DNA from: Streptomyces spinoverrucosus
GTDB taxonomy: Bacteria > Actinomycetota > Actinomycetes > Streptomycetales > Streptomycetaceae
NCBI RefSeq assembly: GCF_006539505.1
Contig: NZ_BJND01000005.1
Coordinates: forward strand, 62,001-126,000
Direction: 5' to 3'
Length of the DNA: 64,000 bases
Shown: in pieces, positions 45,756 to 55,921 of the stretch
Position numbering within the stretch: the stretch's first letter is position 1
Layout: every line of letters starts with the position of its first letter
The notes under the pieces: generated by a model
The model's database searches: none
Told to the model about the DNA's origin: nothing
The model's input: only the letters and a program-made list of their open reading frames with translations
Made by a program: the position numbers and the translations under genes

Positions 45756-47825
45756 TCAGATGCGGCACAGTCGGAAAACAGCCGCATCGAGGTCGCCCCG
45801 CAATCCCGTACGCAGCCCGTGATGCAGCAATACGGCACCTCGGTGCACTTCGCCCGTTTCACGGCATTCGTACGACGCTGCCGGATCCAGCCCGCGCAAC
45901 CGCAGCGCCGGGACAGGTTCCCCGTAGCTCTGCGCCTGAAGCCAGGCGAGGACGACGGACTCGTCACCGCGTACGTACTGCACGGCACTGAGCCCACCAG
46001 CCGGCGGCCGCAGCCGGTAGAGGTCGCCTTGCTGCACGAGGGGCCGGATCTCCTTGTAGAGGGCCACCCAGTCCCGAGCCTCGGCCAGTTCCTCGTCGGT
46101 CCACTGAGTGAGGTCACCGCCGACGCCGAGCACCCCGGCCATGGCACTGACAAAGCGGAAGCGCAGCGTGCTGATCCGGCCGTTCAGCTGGGCATTGGGG
46201 CTGTCGGTGACCCAGGCGGCCATCACGCGCGCGGGATGGATCTGGCTGAAGCCGTGCTGGATGGCGAGCCGGTCCAGCGGGTCGGTGTTGTCGGAGGTCC
46301 ACACCTGGTCGGTGCGGCTCAGCACCCCGAGGTCGATCCGGCCGCCGCCACCCGAGCAGGACTCGAAGGCGACGCCCGGGTGAGCCGCCCGTAGGCGGTC
46401 CAAAAGGGCATAAAGGGCACGTACATGGTCGACCCACAGCCGCTGCGGGTAGGGGTCGTCAGGCCAGCCGGCGTCCGTGAAGCAGCGGTTGAAGTCCCAT
46501 TTGACGTAGTCGATGGGGGCACTGGAGAGGAGTGCGTGGAGCTGCTCCCAGAGGTACTCCTGGACATCCTCCCGCGCGAGGTTGAGTACGAGCTGATTGC
46601 GCAGCTCTGTCCGCTTTCGCCCCGGCTGGAACTGCACCCAGTCGGGGTGGGCGCGGTAGAGATCGCTGTCCGGGTTGACCATCTCGGGCTCCACCCAGAT
46701 CCCGAACTGCATCCCCAGGGCGTGCACGTCGTCGGCGAGCGGCTTGAGACCGGCCGGGGAGCGGTCGGGGTTGGGCGTCCAGTCACCGAGTCCCGCGCGG
46801 TCGCTGGTGCGCGCCCCGAACCAGCCGTCGTCGACGACGAACAGCTCCACGCCGATCGCCGCGGCCCGCCGCGCGAGCGCCCGCTGCTGCTCCTCGGAGA
46901 TGTCGAACTCGGTGGCCTCCCACGAGTTGAACAGCACCGGCCGGTCCCGCTCGGCGTCGGGGACGACGTACGCGCGCTGGTAGGCGTGCCACGTGCGGCT
47001 GGCCCCGCCGAAGCCGCCGTCGCTCCACAGGCCGGCGAAGACGGGCGTGGTGAAGGACTCCCCCGAGGCCAGCCGCAGCAGCCCCGAGTCGTCGTACCCG
47101 GCGCCGCCGGTGATCTGCACACGCGCGTCCGGCAGTTGCGCCACCGCGATCCGCCACGAGCCCGACCATCCGAGGGCGCAGCCGTACACCTCGCCGCGCT
47201 CCTCGGTCGCGTCGGCGTCCAGCGCCACCCACGGCAGGTGCTGGTGCCCGGTGTGACCTCGACGGCTGCCGATGACCTGCTCGCCGTAGGTGAGATACGA
47301 CCGGGTCAGCCGGGACTCGGCCGCCCACCGGCCGTGCAGCTGGGACAGCCGCCACTGGTCGCGGTCCGGCAGGGTCCAGGTGGCGGAGTCGGCGCGCAGC
47401 AGCTCGACCACGGGCCCGTCGTTGTGCAGCGTCACCCAGCGCTCGACGACGTCGTCACGCATCCGGTAGTGCAGCGTGATCGCCAGCCCGGCGTCCCGGA
47501 AGCGCAGGCGCAGCTCGTCGTCACCGGTCTCGTACGCCTCGAAGCTCCACTCGCTGCCGCGTCGCTCGTCGGTGCGTACGGACAGGGCGGGGCGGACGAA
47601 GCGGGGGCCTCCTTCGATCGGGTACTCCTCCCGTCCGTCGAGCGGGGACTCGAAGGGCCAGTAGTCCGGCAGCGGGCGCATCGCGAGGGCCTCGGCGTCG
47701 GCCAGCGCGATCCTGGGGCCCCAGTGCAGATGCAGCAGCTCGTCGTTCTCGGTGAGGTGCACGGCGTAACTGCTCGTGGGCCCGGACAGCAACCACGTAC
47801 GCCCGTTTTCGGCGATCTCGACCAT
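45756..47825 (-). CDS. GH36 alpha-galactosidase
   Basis: A 689-aa retaining alpha-galactosidase of GH36. The N-terminal beta-sandwich (about 1-290) leads into a TIM barrel (about 295-600) with VDDGWFGAR, the nucleophile Asp444 in YVKWDFNR, ESCSGGGGR and the acid/base Asp512 in TSDNTD, then a C-terminal beta domain. No signal peptide, so it acts in the cytoplasm on imported melibiose- or raffinose-type sugars. No sugar transporter is adjacent. Length is normal for the family. Confidence 0.96.
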   Translation of the reverse strand: MVEIAENGRTWLLSGPTSSYAVHLTENDELLHLHWGPRIALADAEALAMRPLPDYWPFESPLDGREEYPIEGGPRFVRPALSVRTDERRGSEWSFEAYETGDDELRLRFRDAGLAITLHYRMRDDVVERWVTLHNDGPVVELLRADSATWTLPDRDQWRLSQLHGRWAAESRLTRSYLTYGEQVIGSRRGHTGHQHLPWVALDADATEERGEVYGCALGWSGSWRIAVAQLPDARVQITGGAGYDDSGLLRLASGESFTTPVFAGLWSDGGFGGASRTWHAYQRAYVVPDAERDRPVLFNSWEATEFDISEEQQRALARRAAAIGVELFVVDDGWFGARTSDRAGLGDWTPNPDRSPAGLKPLADDVHALGMQFGIWVEPEMVNPDSDLYRAHPDWVQFQPGRKRTELRNQLVLNLAREDVQEYLWEQLHALLSSAPIDYVKWDFNRCFTDAGWPDDPYPQRLWVDHVRALYALLDRLRAAHPGVAFESCSGGGGRIDLGVLSRTDQVWTSDNTDPLDRLAIQHGFSQIHPARVMAAWVTDSPNAQLNGRISTLRFRFVSAMAGVLGVGGDLTQWTDEELAEARDWVALYKEIRPLVQQGDLYRLRPPAGGLSAVQYVRGDESVVLAWLQAQSYGEPVPALRLRGLDPAASYECRETGEVHRGAVLLHHGLRTGLRGDLDAAVFRLCRI

Positions 47826-48028
47826 TCAGTCCTCACAGATTCCGACAGGTCCGCTCAAGCACCAACATCATCAAGGGCGGGGAGCCTACGGGGCAATGCC
47901 TGTGGACAACTCCTCCAACTCCCTGTGACGGCCTGTGGACAACTCATTGCCGCAGGAATCCGTGTCGTATGGTCGGGGGCGTGCCCGTCGACGAGCCGCG
48001 CCGACGGGGCCGATGGGAGGGAGCCCCC

Positions 48029-48826
48029 GTGACGCAGCAGGTGCCGTCGACCGAGCCGGAGCTGGCCGGAGTGCGCAACTTCCGTGACGTGGGCGGACTG
48101 CCGACCGTGGACGGGCGCCGGGTGCGGCACGGGGTGTTGTTCCGCAGCGGCCACCTCGCGCACGCCACCGCGGAGGACGCCGAGTTCCTCGCCTCCCTGG
48201 GGCTGCACACGATCTTCGACTTCCGCAACGCCGCGGACCAGAAGCTGGAGGGCCCGGATGTCGAGCTGGCGGGCGTGCGCAACGTCAATCTGCCGCTGAC
48301 GGACCCGGCGGACGGCGCCGAGTTCTGGAAGATGGTCCGGGACGGCGACGTGGAGCAGCTGCGCGGGATTCTGGCGGACGGCAAGGCCGCGGACCGGATG
48401 ATCACCTCGTACCGCGCGATCATCAAGGAGCGCACCGCCGAGCACTCCCAGGTGCTGCACGCGCTCGCCGAGGACAGCATCCCCGCGCTGATGCACTGCG
48501 CGGCGGGCAAGGACCGCGCCGGGCTGTCGATCGCCGTCACGCTGCTCGCGCTGGGCGTGGAGCGCGAGGCGATCCTCGCCGACTACCTGGAGTCCAACGC
48601 CAAGCACCGCCGCTACAAGGTGCACCGCAGCGGCAGCTCCGACTCCGCCTACTCCCCGGAGGTCATGGAGCTGCTCAGCCCGCTCTTCGACGCGCGTGCC
48701 GAGTATCTGACGGCAGCGATCGAGACTATCGAGGACACCTGGGGCGGTGTCGACACCTATCTGGAGCGGGGGCTGGGCGTCGCCCCCGAGACCCGGGAGC
48801 GGCTGCGCGAGCGCCTGCTCGACTGA
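48029..48826 (+). CDS. Tyrosine/serine protein phosphatase (PTP superfamily)
   Basis: A 265-aa phosphatase. The P-loop is HCAAGKDRAGL with nucleophile Cys157, and the N-terminal GVRNFRDVGGLPTVDGRRV is characteristic of the Y_phosphatase3/MptpB-like family. It could dephosphorylate proteins or phosphoinositide-like substrates. The GTG at 48029 has GGGAGGG about 10 nt upstream; an earlier in-frame start lacks a site. Confidence 0.93.
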   Translation: MTQQVPSTEPELAGVRNFRDVGGLPTVDGRRVRHGVLFRSGHLAHATAEDAEFLASLGLHTIFDFRNAADQKLEGPDVELAGVRNVNLPLTDPADGAEFWKMVRDGDVEQLRGILADGKAADRMITSYRAIIKERTAEHSQVLHALAEDSIPALMHCAAGKDRAGLSIAVTLLALGVEREAILADYLESNAKHRRYKVHRSGSSDSAYSPEVMELLSPLFDARAEYLTAAIETIEDTWGGVDTYLERGLGVAPETRERLRERLLD

Positions 48827-48829
48827 CGC

Positions 48830-48949
48830 CTACTTGGCCCCCGCCTCGAACAGCAGGTAGAGGAAGGCGGCGAAGAGGTGACCCGCGACGACGTAGATGA
48901 CCAACCGGACCCAGATGGCCCGGGGAAGCTTCTGCTCGTAGTCGCTCAT
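48830..48949 (-). CDS. Tiny single-pass membrane protein coupled to XRE-cupin regulator (39 aa)
   Basis: The ATG overlaps the stop of the upstream regulator (ATGA). The product has a charged start (SDYEQKLPRAIWVR), one transmembrane helix (VIYVVAGHLFAAFLYLLF) and a short EAGAK tail. Such 35-45 residue proteins recur beside XRE-cupin regulators in streptomycetes, and I recall the DUF6126 family for them, without certainty. Co-translation suggests it works with, or is controlled by, the regulator. Confidence 0.8.
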   Translation of the reverse strand: MSDYEQKLPRAIWVRLVIYVVAGHLFAAFLYLLFEAGAK

Positions 48950-49569
48950 GGTGTGTCTCCCGTGATGGGGCCGAGGCACAGCGCGGCCGTGGGGCTCTGC
49001 AGCAGGGTGTGGACGAAGAGGAGGTCCACCCCGCCCCGGTCCTGGGCGGCGAGGCGGTGCGGGGTCAGCGAGTCGAAGTGGGCGCTGTCGCCCGGGCCGA
49101 GCTGGTGCGCGGCGTCCCCGAGGCGCAGCCGCAGCCGCCCCTTGAGGACGCACAGCCACTCCTCACCGGGGTGCACCCGCACGATGTCGCCCTGCGAGCC
49201 GTACGGCACATGAACCCGCAGGGCCTGCATGCCCCGCCCGGGCGCCCCGGCCTGCCAGTACGTCCAGCCACCGGCGCCGGTCGGTTCCATGTCGGCGGCG
49301 CGCACGACGGCGTCCCGGTCGGCGACCGTCTCGCCGAGCAGCTCCGAGACGGTCGTACCGTATACGCGGGCGAGCGCCAGCAGCATCGGCAGCGAGGGCT
49401 GGCGCTGCCCGGTCTCCAGCCGGGACAGATGGGCGGGCGACAGCCCGGCGGCACGGGCGGCGGCCTCCAGGGTGAGGGAGGCCCGGCGGCGTAGGGCACG
49501 CAGCTGCGGGGCGACCACCGGCAGACCACCGGTCGGCTCGGCCCCGGGCTCGGAGGCGGAGGAGCTCAT
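48946..49569 (-). CDS. XRE-cupin transcriptional regulator
   Basis: A 207-aa regulator: HTH at about residues 20-75 (ALRRRASLTLEAAARAAGLS, AHLSRLETGQRQPS) and a cupin at about 110-195 (VHPGEEWLCVLKGRLRLRLG, LGPGDSAHFDSLTPHRL). It precedes a 39-aa membrane protein with which it overlaps. Two identical-type palindromes lie 20-50 bp upstream of its start. It lies beyond the last gene of the hopanoid operon, in the place I recall for the regulator SCO6770. Confidence 0.93.
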   Translation of the reverse strand: MSSSASEPGAEPTGGLPVVAPQLRALRRRASLTLEAAARAAGLSPAHLSRLETGQRQPSLPMLLALARVYGTTVSELLGETVADRDAVVRAADMEPTGAGGWTYWQAGAPGRGMQALRVHVPYGSQGDIVRVHPGEEWLCVLKGRLRLRLGDAAHQLGPGDSAHFDSLTPHRLAAQDRGGVDLLFVHTLLQSPTAALCLGPITGDTP

Positions 49570-49589
49570 GCCTCCATTCAGCCGGAGCG

Positions 49590-49624
49590 TTGCCTGATAG
49601 GCAATTTTCTTGCCTCCTAGGCAA
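49590..49624. promoter_or_regulatory. Two tandem TTGCCTnnnAGGCAA palindromes
   Basis: TTGCCTgatAGGCAA (49590-49604) and TTGCCTcctAGGCAA (49610-49624) are perfect 6-bp-arm palindromes whose centres are 20 bp apart, two helical turns. They lie upstream of the XRE-cupin gene and end 7 bp from the stop codon of the aminotransferase. They are the obvious operator of the regulator. Confidence 0.8.
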
Positions 49625-49630
49625 AGCCGA

Positions 49631-51052
49631 TCAGCGGTTGGCCACCGCCTGCTTCACCAGCGTCTTCCCGAAGTCCCACACGAGCCCGCCCCCGCTGTGC
49701 GCGTCGTCCATCACGGCCGTGAAGGCGTCCACGAACCGGTCCACCTCCCGCTCCCCGATGATCAGCGGCGGAATCAGCTTGATCACCTCCAGGTGGTCGC
49801 CGGAGACCTGGGTGAGGATCCGGTGCCGCTGAAGCAGCGGTACGACGACCATCTGCGCGAACAGCCCCTTGCGAGCGGCTTGCAGCATGGCCCAGCGGCT
49901 GCGCAGCTTCAGCGACTGGGGCCGCCCGAACTCGATGCCGATCATCAGGCCCCGGCCGCGCACGTCCGCGAGCATCTCGTACTTGTCGATCAGCGCGGCG
50001 AGCCGGGACCTGAGCAGCTCGCCGGTGGCCCGGGCGCCAGCGACGATCTGCTCGTTCTCCATGACGGACAGCACCGCCAGACCGGCCGCCATGGCCTGGG
50101 CGTTGGACCCGAAGCTGGCCGAGTGGACCAGCACCCGGTCCATGGACGAGTAGACCTTCTTGAAGATCCAGTCCTTCCCGAGCGTGGCACCCACCGGCAC
50201 ATAACCACCGGAGAGCGCCTTCGCCACGCAGACCAGGTCCGGCTCGACGCCCTCCTCGTACTGGTAGGCGTAGAAGTCGCCGGTGCGGCCGAGGCCGGTC
50301 TGCACCTCGTCGGCGATGAGCAGCGCCTTGTGCCGGTGCAGCAGCTCCTGCGCGGCGCGCAGATAGCCGGCCGGGGCCGCGTGCACGCCCTTGCCCTGGA
50401 TCGGCTCGACGATCAGCGCGGCGACATCGCCCCGCTTCAGCTCCCGGGCGAGCGCGTCGAGATCGCCCAGCGGTACGGCCGTGTCCGGCAGCAGCGGGGC
50501 GAAGCCGTCCCGGAAGCCCGGCTCGCCGTTCACGGACAGCGAGCCGGTGGTCAGGCCGTGGAAGGCGTGCGCGCAGTACAGGACCCTGGGCCTGCCGGTG
50601 ACGAACCGTGCGAACTTCAGGGCGGTCTCCACGGCCTCCGTACCGCTGTTGCCGAAGAACACCCGGTCCAGGTGCGGGCTGTGCGCGAGCAGCCGCTCGG
50701 CCAGCAGCCCGGGCAGCGGCTGGCAGTCGAACCGGGTGAGGTCGGCGAGCTGGGCGTCCAGGACGTCGTGCAGCGCCTTGCGGACTACGGGGTGATGGCG
50801 GCCCAGGCCCATCACCCCGAAGCCGGCGAGCATGTCCAGGTAGTCGTTGCCGTCCGCGTCCCAGAAGTAGGCGCCCTCGGCCCGCTCGTAGACCTTGTCG
50901 AAGCCGATGGTGTGCAGCATGCGCGGCAACTGGTGGTTGAGGTACCGGGCGTGCAGCTCGTAGCGCTCGGCGCCGCGCTCGGCCAGCAGCGCGCCGAGTT
51001 CGAAGTCCCCGTCGGACGGCGAGGGTTGGGACGCGGATTCCGCGGTGGTCAT
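49631..51052 (-). CDS. Class III PLP aminotransferase of the hopanoid operon
   Basis: A 473-aa class III aminotransferase. Motifs: [30 protein letters not shown], and [15 protein letters not shown], with the PLP Lys in [15 protein letters not shown]. Within hopanoid clusters this enzyme converts the ribosyl/aldehyde side-chain intermediate to aminobacteriohopanetriol, the role of HpnO. Its ATG overlaps the dxs stop (ATGA), so it is last in the operon. The start at 51052 is supported by that overlap. Confidence 0.92.
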   Translation of the reverse strand: MTTAESASQPSPSDGDFELGALLAERGAERYELHARYLNHQLPRMLHTIGFDKVYERAEGAYFWDADGNDYLDMLAGFGVMGLGRHHPVVRKALHDVLDAQLADLTRFDCQPLPGLLAERLLAHSPHLDRVFFGNSGTEAVETALKFARFVTGRPRVLYCAHAFHGLTTGSLSVNGEPGFRDGFAPLLPDTAVPLGDLDALARELKRGDVAALIVEPIQGKGVHAAPAGYLRAAQELLHRHKALLIADEVQTGLGRTGDFYAYQYEEGVEPDLVCVAKALSGGYVPVGATLGKDWIFKKVYSSMDRVLVHSASFGSNAQAMAAGLAVLSVMENEQIVAGARATGELLRSRLAALIDKYEMLADVRGRGLMIGIEFGRPQSLKLRSRWAMLQAARKGLFAQMVVVPLLQRHRILTQVSGDHLEVIKLIPPLIIGEREVDRFVDAFTAVMDDAHSGGGLVWDFGKTLVKQAVANR

Positions 51053-53046
51053 GGGTGGCTCTCCTTGGACAGCGATTCCTCGGCGACGGTCTCCTTGGAG
51101 GACTGCTCCCGAACGACCGTCTCCTTGGAGGACTGCTCCGGTACGACCGCCTCCTGAGTCGGCACAGCGGACCACTCCTCCTTGACCGCCAGGCTCGCGC
51201 TGATCCGCCCGGCGATCTCGACCGGCGTCAGACCGATGTCGGCCAGCACCTCGCCCCGCTTGGCATGCGCCAGGAACTGCTCCGGAATACCGAACCGCCG
51301 TACCGGCACATCCACGTCGGCGTCACTCAGCGCCAGCGCCACCGCCGCGCCGACCCCCGACGCCCGGCTGTTGTCCTCGACCACCGCCACCAGCCGGTGC
51401 CCCGCGGCGAGGCCGGGCAGCGCGGGATCGACGGGCTTGACCCACCGCGGGTCCACCACCGTGCACCCGATCCCCCGGGCCTGAAGCAGCTCGGCGGCCT
51501 GCAGACACACCGGCGCCATGACCCCGACCGCGACGAGCAGCACCTGAGGCGCCTCGGCCCGGTGCAGTACGTCGATGCCGCCCACCCGGTCGATCGCGGG
51601 CACGCACGGCCCCACCGACTCCTTCGGGAACCGCACGAGCGTGGGCGCGTCGTCGACGGCGACGGCCTCCCGCAGCTGGGCCCGCAACTGGTCGGCGTCA
51701 CGCGGCGCCGCGATCCGCAGCCCCGGTACGACCTGGAGGATCGACATGTCCCACATGCCGTTGTGCGAGGGCCCGTCGACACCGGTCACCCCGGCGCGGT
51801 CCAGGACGAAGGTGACGCCGCAGCGGTGCAGGGCCACGTCCATCAGGAGCTGGTCGAAGGCCCGGTTGAGGAAGGTGGCGTAGACGGCGACGACCGGGTG
51901 CAGCCCGCCGGTGGCGAGCCCGGCCGCGGAGACGGCCGCGTGCTGCTCGGCGATGCCGACGTCCCAGACCCGGTCCGGGAACCGCTCGGCGAACTTGGCG
52001 AGGCCCACCGGGTGCAGCATGGCCGCCGTGATCGCCACGACGTCCTCCCGCTCCTCACCGATCTTCACGATCTCGTCCCCGAACACCGAGGTCCAGGACG
52101 TCCCGTTGGAAGGCGCGAGCGGCTCGCAGGTCAGCGGGTCCATCACGCCGACAGTGTGGAAGTGGTCCTCCTCGTGCGCGAGGGCGGGTTCGTAACCGCG
52201 GCCCTTCTCCGTGAGGCAATGCACCAGTACCGGCCCGTGGAAGCGTTTCGCACGCCGCAGCGCCGACTCGACGGCCTTCACATCGTGTCCGTCGATCGGC
52301 CCGACGTACTTCAGGCCGAGGTCCTCGAACATCCCCTGCGGCGCGAACGCGTCCTTGAAGCCCTTCTTGGCGCCGTGCAGCGCCTCGTAGACGGTGTGCC
52401 CGACGACCGGCGTGCTCAGCAGTACGTCCTTGCCCCAGGCCAGCACCCTCTCGTACGAGTCGGTGGTGCGCAGCGCCGCGAGATGGTTGGCGAGGCCGCC
52501 GATGGTCGGGGCGTACGAGCGCTCGTTGTCGTTGACGACGATGATCAGTGGCCGGTTCTTGGCGGCCGCGATGTTGTTCAGCGCCTCCCAGGCCATTCCG
52601 CCGGTCAGCGCGCCGTCGCCGATCACCGCGACGACATGGCCCTTCTCCCCCTGTACCTGGCGGGCCTTGGCGAGCCCGTCGGCCCAGCCGAGCGCGGTGG
52701 AGGCGTGGCTGTTCTCGATGACGTCGTGCTCGGACTCCTCGCGCGAGGGATAGCCGGACAGGCCGCCCTTGCCGCGCAGCTTGGAAAAGTCCTGACGCCC
52801 TGTCAGGAGCTTGTGTACGTAGCTCTGGTGGCCGGTGTCCCACAGGATGCGGTCGACCGGTGACTCGAAGACCCGGTGGAGCGCGATGGACAGTTCCACC
52901 ACGCCCAGATTGGGCCCGAGGTGGCCGCCGGTCCTGGCGACCGCGTGCACCAGGAACTCCCTGATCTCTTCGGACAGTTCGTCGACTTGCGCCTCGGACA
53001 GCGCCTTCAGATCGCGTGGTCCCCGGATGGTCTCCAGAATCGACAC
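51049..53046 (-). CDS. dxs: 1-deoxy-D-xylulose-5-phosphate synthase
   Basis: A 665-aa thiamine diphosphate enzyme that condenses pyruvate and glyceraldehyde 3-phosphate in the first step of the MEP pathway. Motifs: [13 protein letters not shown], the ThDP site [16 protein letters not shown], and the catalytic Glu in VGIAEQHAA. The core ends near residue 628; the last 35 residues are a repeat tail (EQSSKETVV twice), absent from ordinary Dxs. It probably is a second, cluster-dedicated copy in the genome. The GTG start has GAGGGGG upstream. Confidence 0.96.
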   Translation of the reverse strand: MSILETIRGPRDLKALSEAQVDELSEEIREFLVHAVARTGGHLGPNLGVVELSIALHRVFESPVDRILWDTGHQSYVHKLLTGRQDFSKLRGKGGLSGYPSREESEHDVIENSHASTALGWADGLAKARQVQGEKGHVVAVIGDGALTGGMAWEALNNIAAAKNRPLIIVVNDNERSYAPTIGGLANHLAALRTTDSYERVLAWGKDVLLSTPVVGHTVYEALHGAKKGFKDAFAPQGMFEDLGLKYVGPIDGHDVKAVESALRRAKRFHGPVLVHCLTEKGRGYEPALAHEEDHFHTVGVMDPLTCEPLAPSNGTSWTSVFGDEIVKIGEEREDVVAITAAMLHPVGLAKFAERFPDRVWDVGIAEQHAAVSAAGLATGGLHPVVAVYATFLNRAFDQLLMDVALHRCGVTFVLDRAGVTGVDGPSHNGMWDMSILQVVPGLRIAAPRDADQLRAQLREAVAVDDAPTLVRFPKESVGPCVPAIDRVGGIDVLHRAEAPQVLLVAVGVMAPVCLQAAELLQARGIGCTVVDPRWVKPVDPALPGLAAGHRLVAVVEDNSRASGVGAAVALALSDADVDVPVRRFGIPEQFLAHAKRGEVLADIGLTPVEIAGRISASLAVKEEWSAVPTQEAVVPEQSSKETVVREQSSKETVAEESLSKESHP
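51090..51139. repeat. 30-bp period repeat in the dxs 3' end
   Basis: A 20-bp block (51090-51109) recurs exactly at 51120-51139, with a third partial copy at about 51061-51069. It encodes the repeated EQSSKETV units of the Dxs tail. Confidence 0.75.
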
Positions 53047-53077
53047 GCTCGGGCCCCCTCTCGGTCCGTGCCTTGCG

Positions 53078-54250
53078 TCAGCTCACAGTCACTGCCGGTT
53101 TCCCCGTGACGTCGGGGGAGCCCGTCGCCCCGTCCCGCTCCATCTGCTCGGCGATCTTCATCGCCTCTTCGATCAGCGTCTCCACGATCTTCGACTCGGG
53201 TACGGTCTTGATGACCTCGCCCTTGACGAAGATCTGCCCCTTGCCGTTGCCGGAGGCGACCCCCAGGTCCGCCTCCCGCGCCTCGCCGGGGCCGTTCACC
53301 ACACACCCCATGACGGCGACGCGCAGCGGCACCTCCATGCCGTCCAGCCCGGCGGTGACCTCGTCGGCCAGCCGGTACACATCGACCTGGGCGCGCCCGC
53401 AGGACGGGCACGACACGATCTCCAGCCGCCGCTGCCGCAGATTCAGCGACTCCAGGATCTGGATGCCGACCTTGACCTCCTCGGCGGGCGGAGCCGACAG
53501 CGACACCCTGATGGTGTCCCCGATCCCCTGCGAGAGCAGTGCTCCGAAGGCGACCGCCGACTTGATCGTGCCCTGAAAGGCCGGACCGGCCTCCGTCACC
53601 CCCAAGTGCAGCGGGTAGTCGCACTGGGCCGCCAGCTGCCGGTACGCCTCGATCATCACTACCGGGTCGTTGTGCTTGACGGAGATCTTGATGTCCCGGA
53701 AGTCGTGCTCCTCGAACAGCGAGGCCTCCCAGAGGGCCGACTCCACGAGGGCCTCGGGTGTGGCCTTGCCGTACTTCTGGAGCAGCCGCTTGTCGAGCGA
53801 CCCGGCGTTCACGCCGATCCGGATCGGCGTGCCGTGGTCCCGGGCCGCCCGGGCGATCTCCTTGACCTTGTCGTCGAACTGTTTGATGTTGCCGGGATTC
53901 ACCCGTACGGCCGCACAGCCGGCCTCGATCGCGGCGAACACGTACTTCGGCTGGAAGTGGATGTCGGCGATGACGGGGATCTGCGACTTGCGGGCGATGG
54001 TCGAGAGCGCGTCCGCGTCGTCCTGCGTGGGGCAGGCGACCCGGACAATCTGGCAGCCGGAGGCGGTGAGCTCGGCGATCTGCTGGAGGGTGGCGCCGAT
54101 GTCCGACGTACGGGTCGTCGTCATCGACTGCACCGACACCGGTGCCTCGCCTCCGACCGCCACCGGCCCGACCTGGATCTGCCGCGACACGCGCCGCTCG
54201 GCGATGGGCCGCGCCGGTACCTCGGGGACGCCCAAGGGGATGGCGGTCAT
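53078..54250 (-). CDS. ispG: 4-hydroxy-3-methylbut-2-enyl diphosphate synthase (flavodoxin)
   Basis: A 390-aa 4Fe-4S enzyme of the MEP pathway (GcpE). It starts [15 protein letters not shown] and has [13 protein letters not shown], the TIM-barrel strand RVNPGN, and the Fe-S Cys set in SCPSCGR and CVVNGPGEA, with the catalytic Glu at the end of the latter. The ATG at 54250 lies 4 bp from the hpnH stop. It supplies isoprenoid precursor flux to the hopanoid operon and is probably additional to a housekeeping copy elsewhere. Confidence 0.97.
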   Translation of the reverse strand: MTAIPLGVPEVPARPIAERRVSRQIQVGPVAVGGEAPVSVQSMTTTRTSDIGATLQQIAELTASGCQIVRVACPTQDDADALSTIARKSQIPVIADIHFQPKYVFAAIEAGCAAVRVNPGNIKQFDDKVKEIARAARDHGTPIRIGVNAGSLDKRLLQKYGKATPEALVESALWEASLFEEHDFRDIKISVKHNDPVVMIEAYRQLAAQCDYPLHLGVTEAGPAFQGTIKSAVAFGALLSQGIGDTIRVSLSAPPAEEVKVGIQILESLNLRQRRLEIVSCPSCGRAQVDVYRLADEVTAGLDGMEVPLRVAVMGCVVNGPGEAREADLGVASGNGKGQIFVKGEVIKTVPESKIVETLIEEAMKIAEQMERDGATGSPDVTGKPAVTVS

Positions 54251-54254
54251 GGCG

Positions 54255-55277
54255 TCACTCCCGGTTTCCGGAGACCGTCTCGCGCATGGCGCGCAGGGAC
54301 TCCTTGAGCGAGCCCATGGTGGCGAGGACGGCGGTGGGCTCGTAGCCGCAGTGCGCCATGCAGTTGGCACAGCGCGGGTCCTTGCCCCGGCCGTACTTGT
54401 CCCAGTCGGTGTCCTCGATCAGTTCGCGGTACGTCGACACGTACCCGTCGCTCATCAGGTAGCAGGGGCGCTGCCAGCCGAAGAGCGAGTAGTTGGGGAT
54501 CGCCCAGGCGGTGCACGGGAAGTCGACCTTGCCCTCCAGGAAGTCCAGGAAGAGCGGGGAGTGGTTGAGCCGCCAGCGGCGCCGGTTGCCGCCCGCGAAG
54601 GCCTTCTTGAACAGTTCGCGGGTCTGCTCCACGCCCAGGAAGTGCTCCTGGTCGGGCGCCTTCTCGTAGGCGTAGGCGGGCGAGATCATCATCTCGTCGA
54701 CCTTGAGGTCGTCGTTGAGGTAGTTGAGCACCTCGATGACGGTCTGCGGGGTGTCGGTGTTGAAGAAGGTGGAGTTGGTGGTGACCCGGAAGCCGCGCCG
54801 CTTGGCCTCCTTGATGGCCTCCACCGCCTCGTCGAACACGCCCTCCTTCGCGACCGACTCGTCGTGCCGCTCACGCAGGCCGTCGATGTGGACGGCGAAG
54901 GCGAAGTAGGGCGAGGGCTTGAACTTGTCCATCTTCTTGCGCAGCAACATGGCGTTGGTGCACAGGAAGACGTATTTCCGCTTGGCGACCAACTGCCGCA
55001 CGATCTCGTCGATCTGCGGATGCATCAGCGGCTCGCCGCCGGCGATCGACACCATCGGCGCACCGGATTCCAGCACCGCTCCCACGGCCTGCGCGACCGG
55101 CATGCGCTGCTTCAGCACCCCGGCGGGGTGCTGGATCTTGCCGCAGCCCTCGCACTTCAGGTTGCAGGCGAACAGCGGCTCCAGCTCGACGATGAGCGGG
55201 AACTTGTCACGCCTGCGGAGCTTCTGTTCAGCCAAGTATGTAGCGACCTTGATGGACTGGCGCAGCGGCATGGCCAT
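54255..55277 (-). CDS. hpnH: Adenosyl-hopene transferase HpnH (radical SAM)
   Basis: A 340-aa radical SAM enzyme that joins an adenosyl group to hopene, the first side-chain step. The cluster motif is CNLKCEGC (about residues 40-47), followed by [16 protein letters not shown]; a DUF3463 C-terminal domain carries further Cys ([12 protein letters not shown]). The ATG at 55277 has AGGAGG 8 nt upstream. It lies 5 bp after hpnG and 4 bp before ispG. Confidence 0.97.
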   Translation of the reverse strand: MAMPLRQSIKVATYLAEQKLRRRDKFPLIVELEPLFACNLKCEGCGKIQHPAGVLKQRMPVAQAVGAVLESGAPMVSIAGGEPLMHPQIDEIVRQLVAKRKYVFLCTNAMLLRKKMDKFKPSPYFAFAVHIDGLRERHDESVAKEGVFDEAVEAIKEAKRRGFRVTTNSTFFNTDTPQTVIEVLNYLNDDLKVDEMMISPAYAYEKAPDQEHFLGVEQTRELFKKAFAGGNRRRWRLNHSPLFLDFLEGKVDFPCTAWAIPNYSLFGWQRPCYLMSDGYVSTYRELIEDTDWDKYGRGKDPRCANCMAHCGYEPTAVLATMGSLKESLRAMRETVSGNRE

Positions 55278-55282
55278 CGGGC

Positions 55283-55921
55283 TCACCTCCTGGGGAGCAG
55301 TACATTACGGTGCCATTCAAAGAATGCGGGAAGAATGGAACGAAGAACGCGGAAAGCCGATATTCCACCGCGCACCGTGCCGATTCGGACGAGTTCATGT
55401 TCTGGAGCGTCCACGACCACCCGGACGGCCGCAACCGGACGTGCTCCCGCACGCCCGGCGCTCAGCAGCGTTGCCGCCGACTCCATGTCGACCGCGATTG
55501 CGCCGGTGGCCAGCAGGTCGGACCGCTCCTGACCGCGCACGACGTGGTCGGAGCCGGTGACCGGGCCGGTGTGGACGGTGCGGCCGGGCACCGCCCGTCC
55601 GAGTTCCTTGACGAGCAGCTCGGTGCCCACACAGGGCGTCGTGCCGCGCGGGTCCCGGGTCTCCTCGGCGACGACCAGGTCACCGGGGTGCATGCCGTGC
55701 GCCAGCCCCGCGCAGAAGCCCGTGGCCAGCACGGCGGCCCCGGCGAGTGCCGGGTCGGCCAGCGCCCGCTCGACGGAACGCTCGGCCGCGCCGGGCCCCA
55801 TGCCCGTACGCACGGTCACCGGCCCGCCCGCACCACCCCGGTCCCCCAGCCGCAACGCCAGCCGCTCGATGCCGAGCGCGCAGGCGATCAGCAGCGGCGC
55901 CGGAGCGGACGGGGAATTCAT
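55283..55921 (-). CDS. hpnG: Hopanoid nucleosidase/phosphorylase HpnG
   Basis: A 212-aa nucleoside-phosphorylase-fold protein. Motifs: GPGAAERSVERAL, ATGFCAGLAHGMHPGDLVVA and AVDMESAATLL, the purine-site Glu. In hopanoid synthesis it removes adenine from adenosylhopane to give ribosylhopane. Its ATG overlaps the shc stop as ATGA. Confidence 0.93.
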   Translation of the reverse strand: MNSPSAPAPLLIACALGIERLALRLGDRGGAGGPVTVRTGMGPGAAERSVERALADPALAGAAVLATGFCAGLAHGMHPGDLVVAEETRDPRGTTPCVGTELLVKELGRAVPGRTVHTGPVTGSDHVVRGQERSDLLATGAIAVDMESAATLLSAGRAGARPVAAVRVVVDAPEHELVRIGTVRGGISAFRVLRSILPAFFEWHRNVLLPRR

